Origin: JBBQVS01 sp963792705
GTDB taxonomy: Bacteria > Chloroflexota > Ktedonobacteria > Ktedonobacterales > Ktedonobacteraceae
Assembly (NCBI GenBank): GCA_963792705.1
Contig: CAWBXD010000011.1
Coordinates: 744,001-808,000 of the forward strand
Length of the DNA stretch: 64,000 nucleotides
Direction of reading: 5' to 3'
Shown here piece by piece: positions 17,801 through 26,500 of this stretch. Position 1 is the first letter of the stretch; each line of letters starts with the position of its first letter. The translations under genes and the position numbers were made by a program. The notes under the pieces are model-generated. The model saw only the letters and a list, made by a program, of their open reading frames with translations. It was not told the DNA's origin and made no database searches.

Positions 17801-18755
17801 ATGATGCTGTGTTCTCGGCTATTCCTATCTCGTTATGGAGAAACTGCGGTTTAGCCGCAATAATTGTTTCATCCAACTCCGACGCCGCAAGCCACTGCTG
17901 TACAAGCATAGCGAACGCAATACCGAAAGGGAGATCACCAAATGTCCACATAATGCCCGCTCCGAATTGCTGATCCTGCAATGCCGAGAAGCCTCCGGGC
18001 CAATGCGTCATATGTGCGTAGGCATAAAGAGGTATCGGAGCGAAGCCGAGAAGCACTGCCAAAACAAGATTTTGCGCGATTGCGACGCCCACACATCCCA
18101 GGCGACCCAAATAGCCCATACGAGGGCGAAATGGTGGCGACGGTATCACTTGCGTCCAAAAGAGCACGCTAACGAGCATAAATGTCAGATGTTCGCACCA
18201 ATCATGGATAAGATCATTTGTAAGCGCAAGGTTATACAGGGGCGGCCAATGCCATACCCACGTGCCGATAATCAGGATGATGCATGAAATGGCAGGGTTA
18301 CGCAGCCAATGTTCTATGAAAGAGGCGGTCCTCCTGATATTCGGCGTTGCACACCTCTGCAAAAATACTCTTGTCCCACTAGGCAAGCCAAGCCACCAGG
18401 AGAGCAAAGGCGCACTCGCAACTAGAAGTGGGGCCATCACGACCAGCAACAGGAGATGCTGAACCATATGGACCCAGAAAAATTGGCTAGCGAGCATGTC
18501 AATGGGTGCAGCAGCAGCCAAAAGCAATGCACAAAGCGCGCAGAGAAAGAGAACACCACGCCAGAACCAGCGGTTCCTCCAATAGGCACGGATACCAGAA
18601 CCTGTCAAAGAAGTGCTAGTACGCGCATCTTCTTTCGCCTGTTCCTCTTTGAGGAGCACACGCCAGCCACGAAAGTAGAGCATTTCAGCGGCAAGACACC
18701 CAACCAGGATAATGGGTGGGATAGGCCACCCATTTGCATCAGTCCAGATGTTCAT
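17796..18755 (-). CDS. ctaG: cytochrome c oxidase assembly factor CtaG (caa3-type)
   Basis: 319 residues from the ATG at 18755, preceded by TAAAGGA. Seven hydrophobic segments. FFWVHMVQHLLLLVVMAPLL and WHWPPLYNLA supply the conserved histidines of the caa3-type CtaG family, a group needed for oxidase maturation in Gram-positive-type respiratory chains. The TAG stop lies inside the end of a palindromic repeat (the TAG of GTAGGGACC). The C-terminal residues may therefore have been set by the insertion. It lies 23 nt downstream of coxC. Confidence 0.9.
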   Translation of the reverse strand: MNIWTDANGWPIPPIILVGCLAAEMLYFRGWRVLLKEEQAKEDARTSTSLTGSGIRAYWRNRWFWRGVLFLCALCALLLAAAAPIDMLASQFFWVHMVQHLLLLVVMAPLLVASAPLLSWWLGLPSGTRVFLQRCATPNIRRTASFIEHWLRNPAISCIILIIGTWVWHWPPLYNLALTNDLIHDWCEHLTFMLVSVLFWTQVIPSPPFRPRMGYLGRLGCVGVAIAQNLVLAVLLGFAPIPLYAYAHMTHWPGGFSALQDQQFGAGIMWTFGDLPFGIAFAMLVQQWLAASELDETIIAAKPQFLHNEIGIAENTASS

Positions 18756-18778
18756 CGGAGTTCCTTTATAGATGAGAA

Positions 18779-19366
18779 CTACAGAACGATACTGAACAGC
18801 CACATAAGCAGACCAGCAATCACTGTGTAGTACCACCAGTAGCCAGTAACCTCGACGATGTAGCTTTGTCCCGTGAGCCTACCACGCATTATGCGCCCCA
18901 AAAGCAGGAGACCGATGATAGCGGTCAATGCAAGATGGAAGGCCGAATACCATGTCAGCAGCAAGATCAAACTTGCGTAAGCGTGGAAAGGTGCAGCATA
19001 GCCCAAAGTAACACCTAGCCAGATTTGGAATCCCAGAGACGCAAGCATAAACACCCAGGCAAGCACGTAAAATACGGTTTGCCCCGTCCCATCATTGCTT
19101 CTCGCTCTACGCTCCCAAAGGTAGTAAGAAAGTCCGCTCAACACGAGCGCAACGATGGCAAGCAGACCGGGTAGGAAGGCAGGACCATGATCTCCAGCCT
19201 TGAACTGACCAAAAGTGTTTAGGGTACTTAGATAGCCACCTGCGGCTAGCAAAGCAACTATTGATAGAGCATCAGACAAGATGAGCATGATTACAGCGAT
19301 ACGCGCTCGTCCAACCTTCACCTGTAGCGGAATGTGATGCATTTCCTCTAATGCGGTACTACTCAT
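18779..19366 (-). CDS. coxC: cytochrome c oxidase subunit III-like protein
   Basis: 195 residues with five hydrophobic segments, the size of bacterial subunit III in caa3-type enzymes. IAVIMLILSDALSIVALL, ARSNDGTGQTVFYVLAWVF and TWYSAFHLALTAIIGLLLL follow the expected layout, and the last helix pattern TGYWWYYTVIAG matches the usual C terminus (HFVDVVW-like position). GAGGAG precedes the start. The subunit supports subunit I and proton uptake. It is separated from coxA by 90 nt holding half of a palindromic repeat. Confidence 0.85.
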   Translation of the reverse strand: MSSTALEEMHHIPLQVKVGRARIAVIMLILSDALSIVALLAAGGYLSTLNTFGQFKAGDHGPAFLPGLLAIVALVLSGLSYYLWERRARSNDGTGQTVFYVLAWVFMLASLGFQIWLGVTLGYAAPFHAYASLILLLTWYSAFHLALTAIIGLLLLGRIMRGRLTGQSYIVEVTGYWWYYTVIAGLLMWLFSIVL

Positions 19367-19414
19367 AGCATATCTCCTCTATAAACGATCAACGTTGTGA
19401 TTGTGAAGGCCGAC

Positions 19415-19439
19415 GAGGACGCGATACATTAGTCCCTAC
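19415..19439. repeat. remnant half of a family A palindromic repeat
   Basis: Only the right arm remains (GAGGACGCGATACATTAGTC followed by CCTAC), with one change from the intact GGACGCGATACATCGGTCCC form. It lies between coxA and coxC. Confidence 0.7.
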
Positions 19440-19456
19440 AATCAGCCCAAAAGCAA

Positions 19457-21402
19457 TCAATTTTGTGGTTGTGACTGTGGAGGCGTAGCTATAGGTTCAC
19501 TGGTAACAAGTTCAGATAAACCGAACCCTTCGTGTGCGGGTTCAGCTATTCCATACTCATAAGGTGTTGCGCTGATCACTGGCAAATGTTCAAAATTCTC
19601 AAGCGGAACTGGTGTTGGAACTGTCCACTCAAGGGTCTTGGCACCCCATTCGTCGGCGGTCGCAAGTTCACCACTTCTGATTGAAGTAACCACGTTGAAC
19701 ACTGTCACAAACACAGATGCGGCAATCACGATAGCAAACAAGCTGGCGATCAAGTTCGCAACTGCATACGGAGGTGCGACATTCGCTGACCAGCGTGGTT
19801 CGCCCTGTAGACCTGCATAGAAGAGCGCGATGAATGTGCCTAGAAAGCCGATCTCAAAAAGCCAGAAGTGCAATGCACCCAACTTTGCGTTGAGTCGGCG
19901 TCCCAGCATTTTGGGAAACCAGTAGTAGAAGGCACCGAAGAAGCCGAAGACCATGCTTCCAACAAGTGTGAAATGGAAGTGCGCGGTCACAAACATGCCG
20001 CCGTGAAAAATCTCATCGGTGGGCAGATCGGCCAGATAGATACCTGTGATGCCGCCGATGACAAAGTTTACCAGCATGCCTGCAACAAACAGCAGTGGCA
20101 CCGTGACCCACATCTTACCACGCCAGAATGTACCGATCAGAGCAAGGAAGAAGAAACCAGTTGGGATAGAAATTAACTCTGTATCGAGCATGTACGGACC
20201 ATCTAACGCGCTAGCTGAGCCACTTGTATAGAGGTGATGCCCCCAGACGAGCACACTCAAAAGACAAATGGTGATCAGACTACCAAGAAGCATACGACGA
20301 CCAAATATCGTCTTGCGCGTAAAAACAGCCGTCATTTCTGCCGCAACTGCCATTGATGGCAAGGCAATCACGTACACTTCGGGATGCCCCATAAACCAGA
20401 ACATGATGCTCGTACAGCCAGTTACTACCACCGAACGCGGCAATAAAGAAGGAGGTCTGGAACACTCTGTCCATCAAGACCATCACTTGTGAGAGCAGAA
20501 AGGAAGGAAACGCGGTTAAGCCAAGAACAACTGAGAGCACCACTCCCCAGACGAATATCGGGAGGCGCGCCCACGTCATGCCCTTTGCACGTAACATCGT
20601 CACCGTTGCGATGATATTCAGGGCAGCGACAGTGATAGAGATGGCGAAGATGATGATGGTAAAGCAGTACGCGTCCATGCCGGTTGAAAAAGACTGCACC
20701 GAAAGCGGTGCGTATCCTGTCCATCCTGTCGGAAAGCCACCAAGAAACAGAGTGGAAAAGAAGATAGGAATGGCCGAAAAAAGCAGCCAGTAACTGAGCG
20801 CGTTGAGCCGAGGAAAGGCCATGTCACGCGCCCCAATCATGATGGGGAGCACGAAGTTTCCGAATGGGCCGCTAATCATGATGATTGAGGCCACAATCAT
20901 CAGAATGCCATGCATGCCAACAATCGTGTTATACGTCGAGGGCGTAAAGAAAATCGCGCCCAGGCACTGATTGTTCCAGGCGGATCATGAAGGCACCCAT
21001 TGAACCAAGAAAAAAGAGCAAAAGCACTGTTGCAAGATATTGCATACCGACAACCTTATGATCGGTTGTATAGCGAAAGTAACGCCATAAGCCTTGATTT
21101 TGTCCTGCCAACCTCAGTTCTTCGTCTGGCGTTGGCTCATGACGAGCAAAGCCCCAATCCCAAACGCCGTTGAAGGCTCCTACGCCTACAAAGAAGAGCA
21201 GCGTCCAACCTGTATAGGCGGCAACAACTGAAGCATCAGGGTTATCTGGAGCAAAATGAGCTACGATTACATAGGCAATAACCGCGCCTATGACACCGAG
21301 CACAATACCAGAAACCACACTTGGGACAAGTTTCTGCCAAAGATTCATGCGTTTGGGTTCGCCCATCGCGGTAGCTTCATGGACGATGGTAGTTGTGCTC
21401 AT
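19457..21402 (-). pseudogene. coxA: cytochrome c oxidase subunit I, two frame changes
   Basis: The span would encode 647 residues, normal for a subunit I, but lies in three frames. Piece 1 starts at the ATG at 21402 (GGGAGG upstream, ATGA overlap with coxB) and ends RLEQSVPGRDFLYALDV-stop. Piece 2 resumes TPSTYNTIVGMHGILM and reaches FGGSNWLYEHH. Piece 3 resumes FWFMGHPEVYVIALPSM and runs to the end. At both junctions skipping one base restores the family sequence. The helix VI copper ligand and cross-link motif HPEVY, the paired heme a3/CuB histidines (TAHFHFTLVG) and the early helices are retained. The enzyme would be the catalytic core of the caa3/aa3 oxidase. Sequencing error, real inactivation or frameshifting cannot be told apart here. 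Confidence 0.85.
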
Positions 21403-22178
21403 GTATGCCCTCCCTGGCTTGTTATCCATGTATTGAATGACGAAGTACTCACGACCTTCACGGCCGACCACATGTAGGAATGGTAGAGTCCGCATAATTC
21501 TACACAAGCTACCGAGTACTCTCCAACCTGCGTGGGAGTCGTGATTGAGGTGATGGTCGTTTGCCCTGGATTAGCATCTACGCGTACTCCAAACGCACGG
21601 ATTGCAAAGCCATGCAGGACATCCTTTGAAGTGACATTGAACTGTACGGGACGATTGACTGGCAGTTCAAGTACCTGACCCTCACTTGCTACGCTGTACT
21701 GTGGATAATAAAACGTCCATGCCCATTGTTGCCCTGTCACTTGCACAAGCAGAGGAGCATTGGGCGAGGCAACCGTATCCTGATAGAAGCCAAAGAGACC
21801 CCAAATTAGCAGGAAGAGACAAAGAGTACCAGTGATACCCATCCATCCAACTTGCAGCATCGGTCTAGGCTTGAGGGGAATCGCATCCTCTGTAGTTCTC
21901 TCCTTAATCCTGAAGGCGAACATACTATAAGCGAGAAAGACAAAAACAAACAAAGCGACAGGAATAGCTAGAGCGGTAAACACGACAAGCGTGGTGTTAT
22001 CAGCAGCACCAAGATCGCTCGCGGCTACAGGAAGAATGAATTGAGCCAGGAGGCTCCACGCTACGATTCCAATAATGGAGAGCACGATCCAGAGCGTCAG
22101 TACGCGACGAAAATGATTTGGTGCAGCAGGTACTGGAGTATCACTGCCCGTATTGCCAGCAACGTTGGCTTCAGACAT
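21399..22178 (-). CDS. coxB: cytochrome c oxidase subunit II
   Basis: 259 residues. Two N-terminal membrane helices (about 27-50 and 68-90) precede a cupredoxin domain with QQWAWTFYYPQY. The CuA binding segment VACVELCGLYHSYM has both cysteines, the glutamate, the histidine and the methionine in place, plus an upstream histidine in DVLHGFAI. No cytochrome c domain is fused, so electrons come from a separate cytochrome or from the adjacent cupredoxin. GGGAGG precedes the start. The gene overlaps coxA as ATGA. Confidence 0.95.
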   Translation of the reverse strand: MSEANVAGNTGSDTPVPAAPNHFRRVLTLWIVLSIIGIVAWSLLAQFILPVAASDLGAADNTTLVVFTALAIPVALFVFVFLAYSMFAFRIKERTTEDAIPLKPRPMLQVGWMGITGTLCLFLLIWGLFGFYQDTVASPNAPLLVQVTGQQWAWTFYYPQYSVASEGQVLELPVNRPVQFNVTSKDVLHGFAIRAFGVRVDANPGQTTITSITTPTQVGEYSVACVELCGLYHSYMWSAVKVVSTSSFNTWITSQGGHT

Positions 22179-22189
22179 CTTGTCCTCCC

Positions 22190-22897
22190 TTAGTAACTTG
22201 ACACTTTCAGTGTTCCTGCCATGTATCCGAGCGTGGACATTGGTCCACCAAAACCTTCGTTATCTGCTTGCAGCCCACTACCACAAGGGTCATAGCAATG
22301 CCAGATGTAGTTACCGGAAGGTCCTGTCCGAAACTGGAAACTGATGGTATTCGGGGTCGGATAACTATTCCCATTGATAGTTACAGGCGTGGGAGCATTG
22401 TCCGGCGTACCCATGATAGGCACACTAACAAAGAGTGGATAGTCAGCGTTTGGAGGTGATTGGAGTGTAAAGGTGTGTGCTACCTTATCAATACTCATCT
22501 GTGACATGGGATGATTGTTGACAACTTCAACACCGCCAATGGTACCTCGTACCTGTCTGAAGAAATCGTTGTGTAAGTCGGAGGAACCATCGTAATTCGT
22601 GATTACAACAGTGATGATGCTGTTCGGAAGAACTTCAAAACTCGTAGAGGGACAATAACTGACCCATGTTGGGTTTGGTCCACCACCATCGCCGTGGCAC
22701 ACCATACTGTCGGGGAATGTAGATAATGAGAGGGTTGCACTATTAGGGCCAGTTTTCTCTGCTCGCACCACCATATCAGGTTCGTGACCAAGTGCGGTTA
22801 TAGATTGAAGCGACAGCCACACACCTGCTACAATAGCAAAGCCTAAAATAAGCGAGCCTATAATGCCGATGATAAGACGTGATGAACTCAGTTTCAT
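22190..22897 (-). CDS. membrane-anchored cupredoxin (sulfocyanin-like), probable oxidase electron donor
   Basis: 235 residues from the ATG at 22897 (GGAGGTCT upstream). One N-terminal anchor (about 8-30) precedes a blue-copper-type beta domain. Candidate copper ligands are the histidine in SSDLHNDFF, the Cys/His of YIWHCYDPCGSG and the methionine of TLGYMAGTL. The Cys-x-x-x-Cys around the ligand cysteine is unusual and could form a disulfide. As the first gene of the cox operon, 11 nt before coxB, it plausibly delivers electrons to the CuA site in place of a cytochrome c. The role is inferred from position and fold. Confidence 0.75.
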   Translation of the reverse strand: MKLSSSRLIIGIIGSLILGFAIVAGVWLSLQSITALGHEPDMVVRAEKTGPNSATLSLSTFPDSMVCHGDGGGPNPTWVSYCPSTSFEVLPNSIITVVITNYDGSSDLHNDFFRQVRGTIGGVEVVNNHPMSQMSIDKVAHTFTLQSPPNADYPLFVSVPIMGTPDNAPTPVTINGNSYPTPNTISFQFRTGPSGNYIWHCYDPCGSGLQADNEGFGGPMSTLGYMAGTLKVSSY

Positions 22898-22934
22898 ATC
22901 AGACCTCCATGTCCGTGGCGCAAAACCAGAAACT

Positions 22935-23004
22935 GTACGTTTACCGTTTGGAGAACAGTAATCAACTTTGGCGAGCAACTACGCTCTTGTGTACGTTTAC
23001 TGTT
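22935..23004. promoter_or_regulatory. direct repeat upstream of the oxidase operon; divergent promoter region
   Basis: GTACGTTTACCGTT at 22935-22948 and GTACGTTTACTGTT at 22991-23004 differ at one base and are 56 bp apart, upstream of the cupredoxin gene. They could be operator half-sites. The rest of the 350-nt divergent region holds a TATAAT at 23100-23105 on the plus strand, without a clear -35, and no gene. Confidence 0.35.
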
Positions 23005-23249
23005 CAGGCATAAATGTCAGCAAAAAACCAATCGTTCCTACAACACCCTAGCAAGTTTCTAAGAAGATTGGAGATGGTAGAAATTTTCCTCCTATCTTGT
23101 ATAATGTCAATAACTCAAGTGTAACATAAGTACAGCCATATCACAATGATTTTCTCTTCCTTTTTCTGTTTATCACAGCTATAGTGATAGAATGAAAAGA
23201 GATACCTTAAAACAAAAGAGAGTTAGCCACGCTATTATCGAAGGGAAAC

Positions 23250-24437
23250 ATGATGCATTCTCTCTTACGCATATGTCGATACCTCTTTTCCCTCTCTCTG
23301 CTCTTATTGCTAATAAGTTTTTGCGCTCCACACGTGCATGCCGATGGTGGTGCTCCTCAACTTGCTTATATAGCAGGGGCGTCTCAAGGTATTAGCGTCA
23401 TTGATATCGCACAACAGCGTGTAACGAGGACAATCCCAATGCTGGGCGACCCTCATGTAGTCTTGTTAAGCCTTGATGGACATGCGCTGTATGTTACACA
23501 GCCGATGCTTGGACGTGTTACCGTACTAGTGGCGAAAACGGGGAAGACGCTTTGCACGACCAGCCTTCCAGGTCAACCATCACTACTAGCGTTAAGCTTA
23601 GATGCAACGGTTCTTTATGTAGCTGGTCGGGGAGATATCAGTGTACGTGCGCTTGACCCTACAACTTGCGTCGTGCGTCATGTCTTCGAGACACATGAAG
23701 CTATTTATGGTTTGGCGGTGGCGGCATCTACGGCTGCAGATGCGACTCCCTCAACACCCAATCAACTTTGGATTGCTGGTCTCACCGCTCTTACGATCTT
23801 CGATGTAAATGGGCACCTGCGAGGTACAGTTCCCATTGCTGGTGGACCACAAAATATCAGCATCCCTGCTGGCTTCACGGCGTATGTTACCACGCGTCAA
23901 GGAACTGTTATTGCGGTTGACTTGAACACGCAACGCATCATACATACTCTCCTTGCAGGTGGGGAGTTTGGTCCAATGGACTATGACGCAACCACTGGCG
24001 AGGTGTATGTGCCAGATGAGCGGCACAATCAACTAGATGTACTGGTTCCTGTTACGGCAGAAGCAACAACCATACCGCATGAGCCTACGCGAATTCTCCA
24101 TCTTGGTGCCTCACCACAATCGGTTGCCATTACCAGCGACGGACAGCTCGGCTTCGTGGCACTCTCTAACGGACATACACTCATGCTCGACATTCCGCAA
24201 CGATATATCCTCACAAGTATCACTGTTGGTGGCACTCCACACTTTATCATCACTGGCCTTTATCCGCCTGACCCTGTATCCCCATCCAAAGACGCAACCA
24301 CTACTAGTCAAGGATTTGTCATACGTGTTCTAGCAGTTCTAGCTACAGTAGTGGTGACTATCTTGCTGGTTGTGCTTTGGCTCTTTCGACGACGCTCCCA
24401 AAAGCAATTTATCCGAACGCCGCGAAGAACATTTTGA
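23250..24437 (+). CDS. membrane-anchored YncE-like beta-propeller protein
   Basis: 395 residues. Signal peptide at the start (MMHSLLRICRYLFSLSLLLL), then about seven blade-like repeats of roughly 40 residues such as AYIAGASQGISVIDIAQQRV and VYVPDERHNQLDVLV. These are typical of YVTN/YncE propellers. A C-terminal membrane helix (about 355-378) and a basic tail RRRSQK anchor the protein with the propeller outside. Such proteins bind ligands or surfaces; no catalytic site is visible. Divergent from the cox operon, so a link to respiration or copper is possible but unproven. Ends 80 nt before a palindromic repeat. Confidence 0.8.
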   Translation: MMHSLLRICRYLFSLSLLLLLISFCAPHVHADGGAPQLAYIAGASQGISVIDIAQQRVTRTIPMLGDPHVVLLSLDGHALYVTQPMLGRVTVLVAKTGKTLCTTSLPGQPSLLALSLDATVLYVAGRGDISVRALDPTTCVVRHVFETHEAIYGLAVAASTAADATPSTPNQLWIAGLTALTIFDVNGHLRGTVPIAGGPQNISIPAGFTAYVTTRQGTVIAVDLNTQRIIHTLLAGGEFGPMDYDATTGEVYVPDERHNQLDVLVPVTAEATTIPHEPTRILHLGASPQSVAITSDGQLGFVALSNGHTLMLDIPQRYILTSITVGGTPHFIITGLYPPDPVSPSKDATTTSQGFVIRVLAVLATVVVTILLVVLWLFRRRSQKQFIRTPRRTF

Positions 24438-24517
24438 GGGTGCGATTACACACCCTGGGTATCCAATCCCTAGAAGCTTTCAACAATAGGGGTTTGGAAG
24501 AAGCGAAGGGAGGTCTG

Positions 24518-24602
24518 GTAGGGACCGATTGATCGCGTCCGGGGGGTGAGTGGGGCAACGTGTGCCCCACTCACCCCCCGGACGCGATCAATCGGTCCCT
24601 AC
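24518..24602. repeat. palindromic repeat, family A, 40-bp perfect arms
   Basis: Arms 24518-24557 and 24563-24602 are perfectly complementary around a 5-nt loop. Stem core GATTGATCGCG. The left flank TTTCAACAATAGGGGTTTGG and the right flank AGGCATTTCGTCG match the ends of other copies. It lies between convergent genes. Confidence 0.92.
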
Positions 24603-24652
24603 AGGCATTTCGTCGTTAAGCCTAGGCTTATAAGGGGTCTCCTTGACTGCGA

Positions 24653-25765
24653 TTACGCGTTCTCAGTTGGCGACACATAGGCGTGCGTGAGTGCAACAAA
24701 ACCTTTTCTAAGCGCAACAATCGCGATACCAATCGCTATGAGCCATACGATAGCACTTGTCACAAGCGATACAATCCAGCGACCCTCAATTTGGCCTTGC
24801 GCCAGATTATTCACATCCCATACAAGAGAAGCAACCGTATGTACAACCATTGTCAGCGTAATCAGCGCGGCAAAAACGAATACAACCCGTGCTGCGCGTC
24901 GGTTCAATTGAGTTGTGGTGATAAAGAGAACTGCTGTAGCAAGAGCTGCAAAAGGGGCTTGAACCCACCATAGGTTTGTTCCAAAATCGGCCAGTGTCGA
25001 AAGACCAAATGGTGGTGCTTGATTGGGTGGGAAGGTATACATATAGAAGTAGTAGACGCTAAAGAGCGCCGGCACAACAAAAAAGAGTATATTGGTGAGC
25101 AAGATAAAGAACGAGAGACGAAACTTGCGTGTACCGATAGCATCCCTAAGTTTAGCAATGAGAAGCACAAAATTTCCTAGCAAGAGTTCTGCCGCTATAA
25201 TTTGCGAAAGTGTATCAAGGAGAGAGCTAAACCCATATTGTATGTCAAAGGCGAAAGCAGGAAGGAGTTCAATGATAATAATTGGCAGTACAAAGCAAAT
25301 TGCCGCTAAGAGTAATCGTCCACGTTGTCGCGCTACAATAGCTTGTCTCACGTAATTGATTAAAATGAATAGATTGCCTACTACAAGTAGCAAGAACAAG
25401 AATTGCCAACAACCGTTTGCGATAACTAGGCTAGCTGGTGGGGGAGGCGATTGATGTACGCCGGGCGACAGAAATGGCTGAACGACTCCTACAACAACAA
25501 TAGTTGACCAAAGAGTGACACAGACAAAAGCAATAGCGAGAGCATAAAGAAAAACGATGTTGTTCACGCGCAGACGCCTGAGCGCAAAGAACGCTGTTTC
25601 GCTATTGTAATAGGGGTCCATACGTGCGTCAAGCGCGCCGAAGAGCAGATCGAAAAGAGTGAAGAACGTGATCTTATGATCTTCTAACACCGCCCTCATT
25701 TCAGTTTCATATCGCTCGCGCCAAGCGTGTGGGTACAGCTTCATTATCCAGGTAACAATGTTCAT
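24653..25765 (-). CDS. multi-pass membrane protein, PadR-linked
   Basis: 370 residues. The N terminus MNIVTWIMKLYPHAWRERYE with ETEMRAVLEDHKIT resembles the short cytoplasmic LYPxxWRxRY segment that often precedes membrane proteins encoded next to PadR regulators. It is followed by about nine hydrophobic helices with no transporter ATPase motif. Function unknown; the PadR pairing suggests a membrane-stress or drug-responsive role. Translated 36 nt after the PadR gene, probably one transcript. Confidence 0.7.
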   Translation of the reverse strand: MNIVTWIMKLYPHAWRERYETEMRAVLEDHKITFFTLFDLLFGALDARMDPYYNSETAFFALRRLRVNNIVFLYALAIAFVCVTLWSTIVVVGVVQPFLSPGVHQSPPPPASLVIANGCWQFLFLLLVVGNLFILINYVRQAIVARQRGRLLLAAICFVLPIIIIELLPAFAFDIQYGFSSLLDTLSQIIAAELLLGNFVLLIAKLRDAIGTRKFRLSFFILLTNILFFVVPALFSVYYFYMYTFPPNQAPPFGLSTLADFGTNLWWVQAPFAALATAVLFITTTQLNRRAARVVFVFAALITLTMVVHTVASLVWDVNNLAQGQIEGRWIVSLVTSAIVWLIAIGIAIVALRKGFVALTHAYVSPTENA

Positions 25766-25801
25766 GCTTCTCTCCTTTTTAAAGAGCCAACTTCAACATA
25801 C

Positions 25802-26122
25802 TTACGATAAAGCAGGAAGGCGTTGGACACTGGTTTCAACAATACGCTGCATGGTCGCAAGTTGCTTACGGAACGCGGTAATACCTTCCCCTGTAATTTT
25901 ATATGGACGACGCCGTTCCTCAGCAGGTAAGGGTTCGATCCAGCCTCGCCGCTCAAGGCGAGAAAGCGCACCATACAGTGTTCCTGGTTCCAACTGTGTC
26001 CCGCTGAAGTTCAGAATATCCTCCATCATAGCGTAGCCATGTTTGGGTCCACTCGCCAAACTAGAGAGGATGAGAAATGAAGGATCAGTGAAGCGTCCTA
26101 AGTCGGACTGGTCTTTATGCAT
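25802..26122 (-). CDS. PadR-family transcriptional regulator
   Basis: 106 residues from the ATG at 26122, which has GAGAGG upstream; the longer frame upstream runs through a palindromic repeat and is not credible. The winged-helix domain has LILSSLASGPKHGYAMMEDI, GTLYGALSRLERRGWIE and RRRPYKITGEG, the classic PadR-s1 pattern. PadR proteins repress their own operon and release it on binding a small molecule. The cotranscribed membrane protein is the likely target gene. Confidence 0.93.
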   Translation of the reverse strand: MHKDQSDLGRFTDPSFLILSSLASGPKHGYAMMEDILNFSGTQLEPGTLYGALSRLERRGWIEPLPAEERRRPYKITGEGITAFRKQLATMQRIVETSVQRLPALS

Positions 26123-26236
26123 GACAAACCTCTCACAGGTAAAGCATTTTTCTATATCGTATCGCTTAGTACGTGTCACTGAATAATAACAGGAAATGTT
26201 GTGCGTGTCAAGTAAAATTGCAGGAAAGACCCTTCT

Positions 26237-26404
26237 TTCAACCGTCGGGGGTTGGGCAGGCATAACGAGGCACCTGTAGGGACCGATTGATCGCGTCCGG
26301 ACAACGTTTCTGTGCGGCAATGTGTGCCCTTCCCCACCCCGGACGCGATCAATCGGTCCCTACCAGACCTCCCTTCGTTTCTTCCCGAAAAACCTACGGT
26401 TGAA
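26237..26404. repeat. palindromic repeat, family A, with outer terminal repeats
   Basis: The core 26276-26363 runs from GTAGGGACC to GGTCCCTAC with stem core GATTGATCGCG; the left arm is shorter at its loop end than the right. The outermost TTCAACCGT (left) and ACGGTTGAA (right) form a second inverted pair, showing the full unit is about 168 bp. It sits upstream of the PadR gene. Confidence 0.88.
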
Positions 26405-26434
26405 GCAGGGAGACCGCAAGAGTCTCCCTGCTTC
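26402..26434. terminator. 13-bp hairpin
   Basis: Arms 26402-26414 and 26422-26434 pair perfectly around a 7-nt loop. The sequence closely resembles the hairpin at 47655-47683 (both have CAGG-AGACCGC in the left arm and loop). It touches the end of the palindromic repeat. It may terminate transcription entering the phosphodiesterase promoter region. Confidence 0.6.
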
Positions 26435-26500
26435 AATTAATTCATGTTATACTACTCTCATGAGAGCAATCTAACTACGAAGAAGTGGAGTACGGCTTTT

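Noticed and set aside
19457..21402. Programmed +1 frameshifting in coxA
   Set aside because: Two separate sites, with no shared slippery sequence, rare codon or downstream structure visible; error or decay is simpler.
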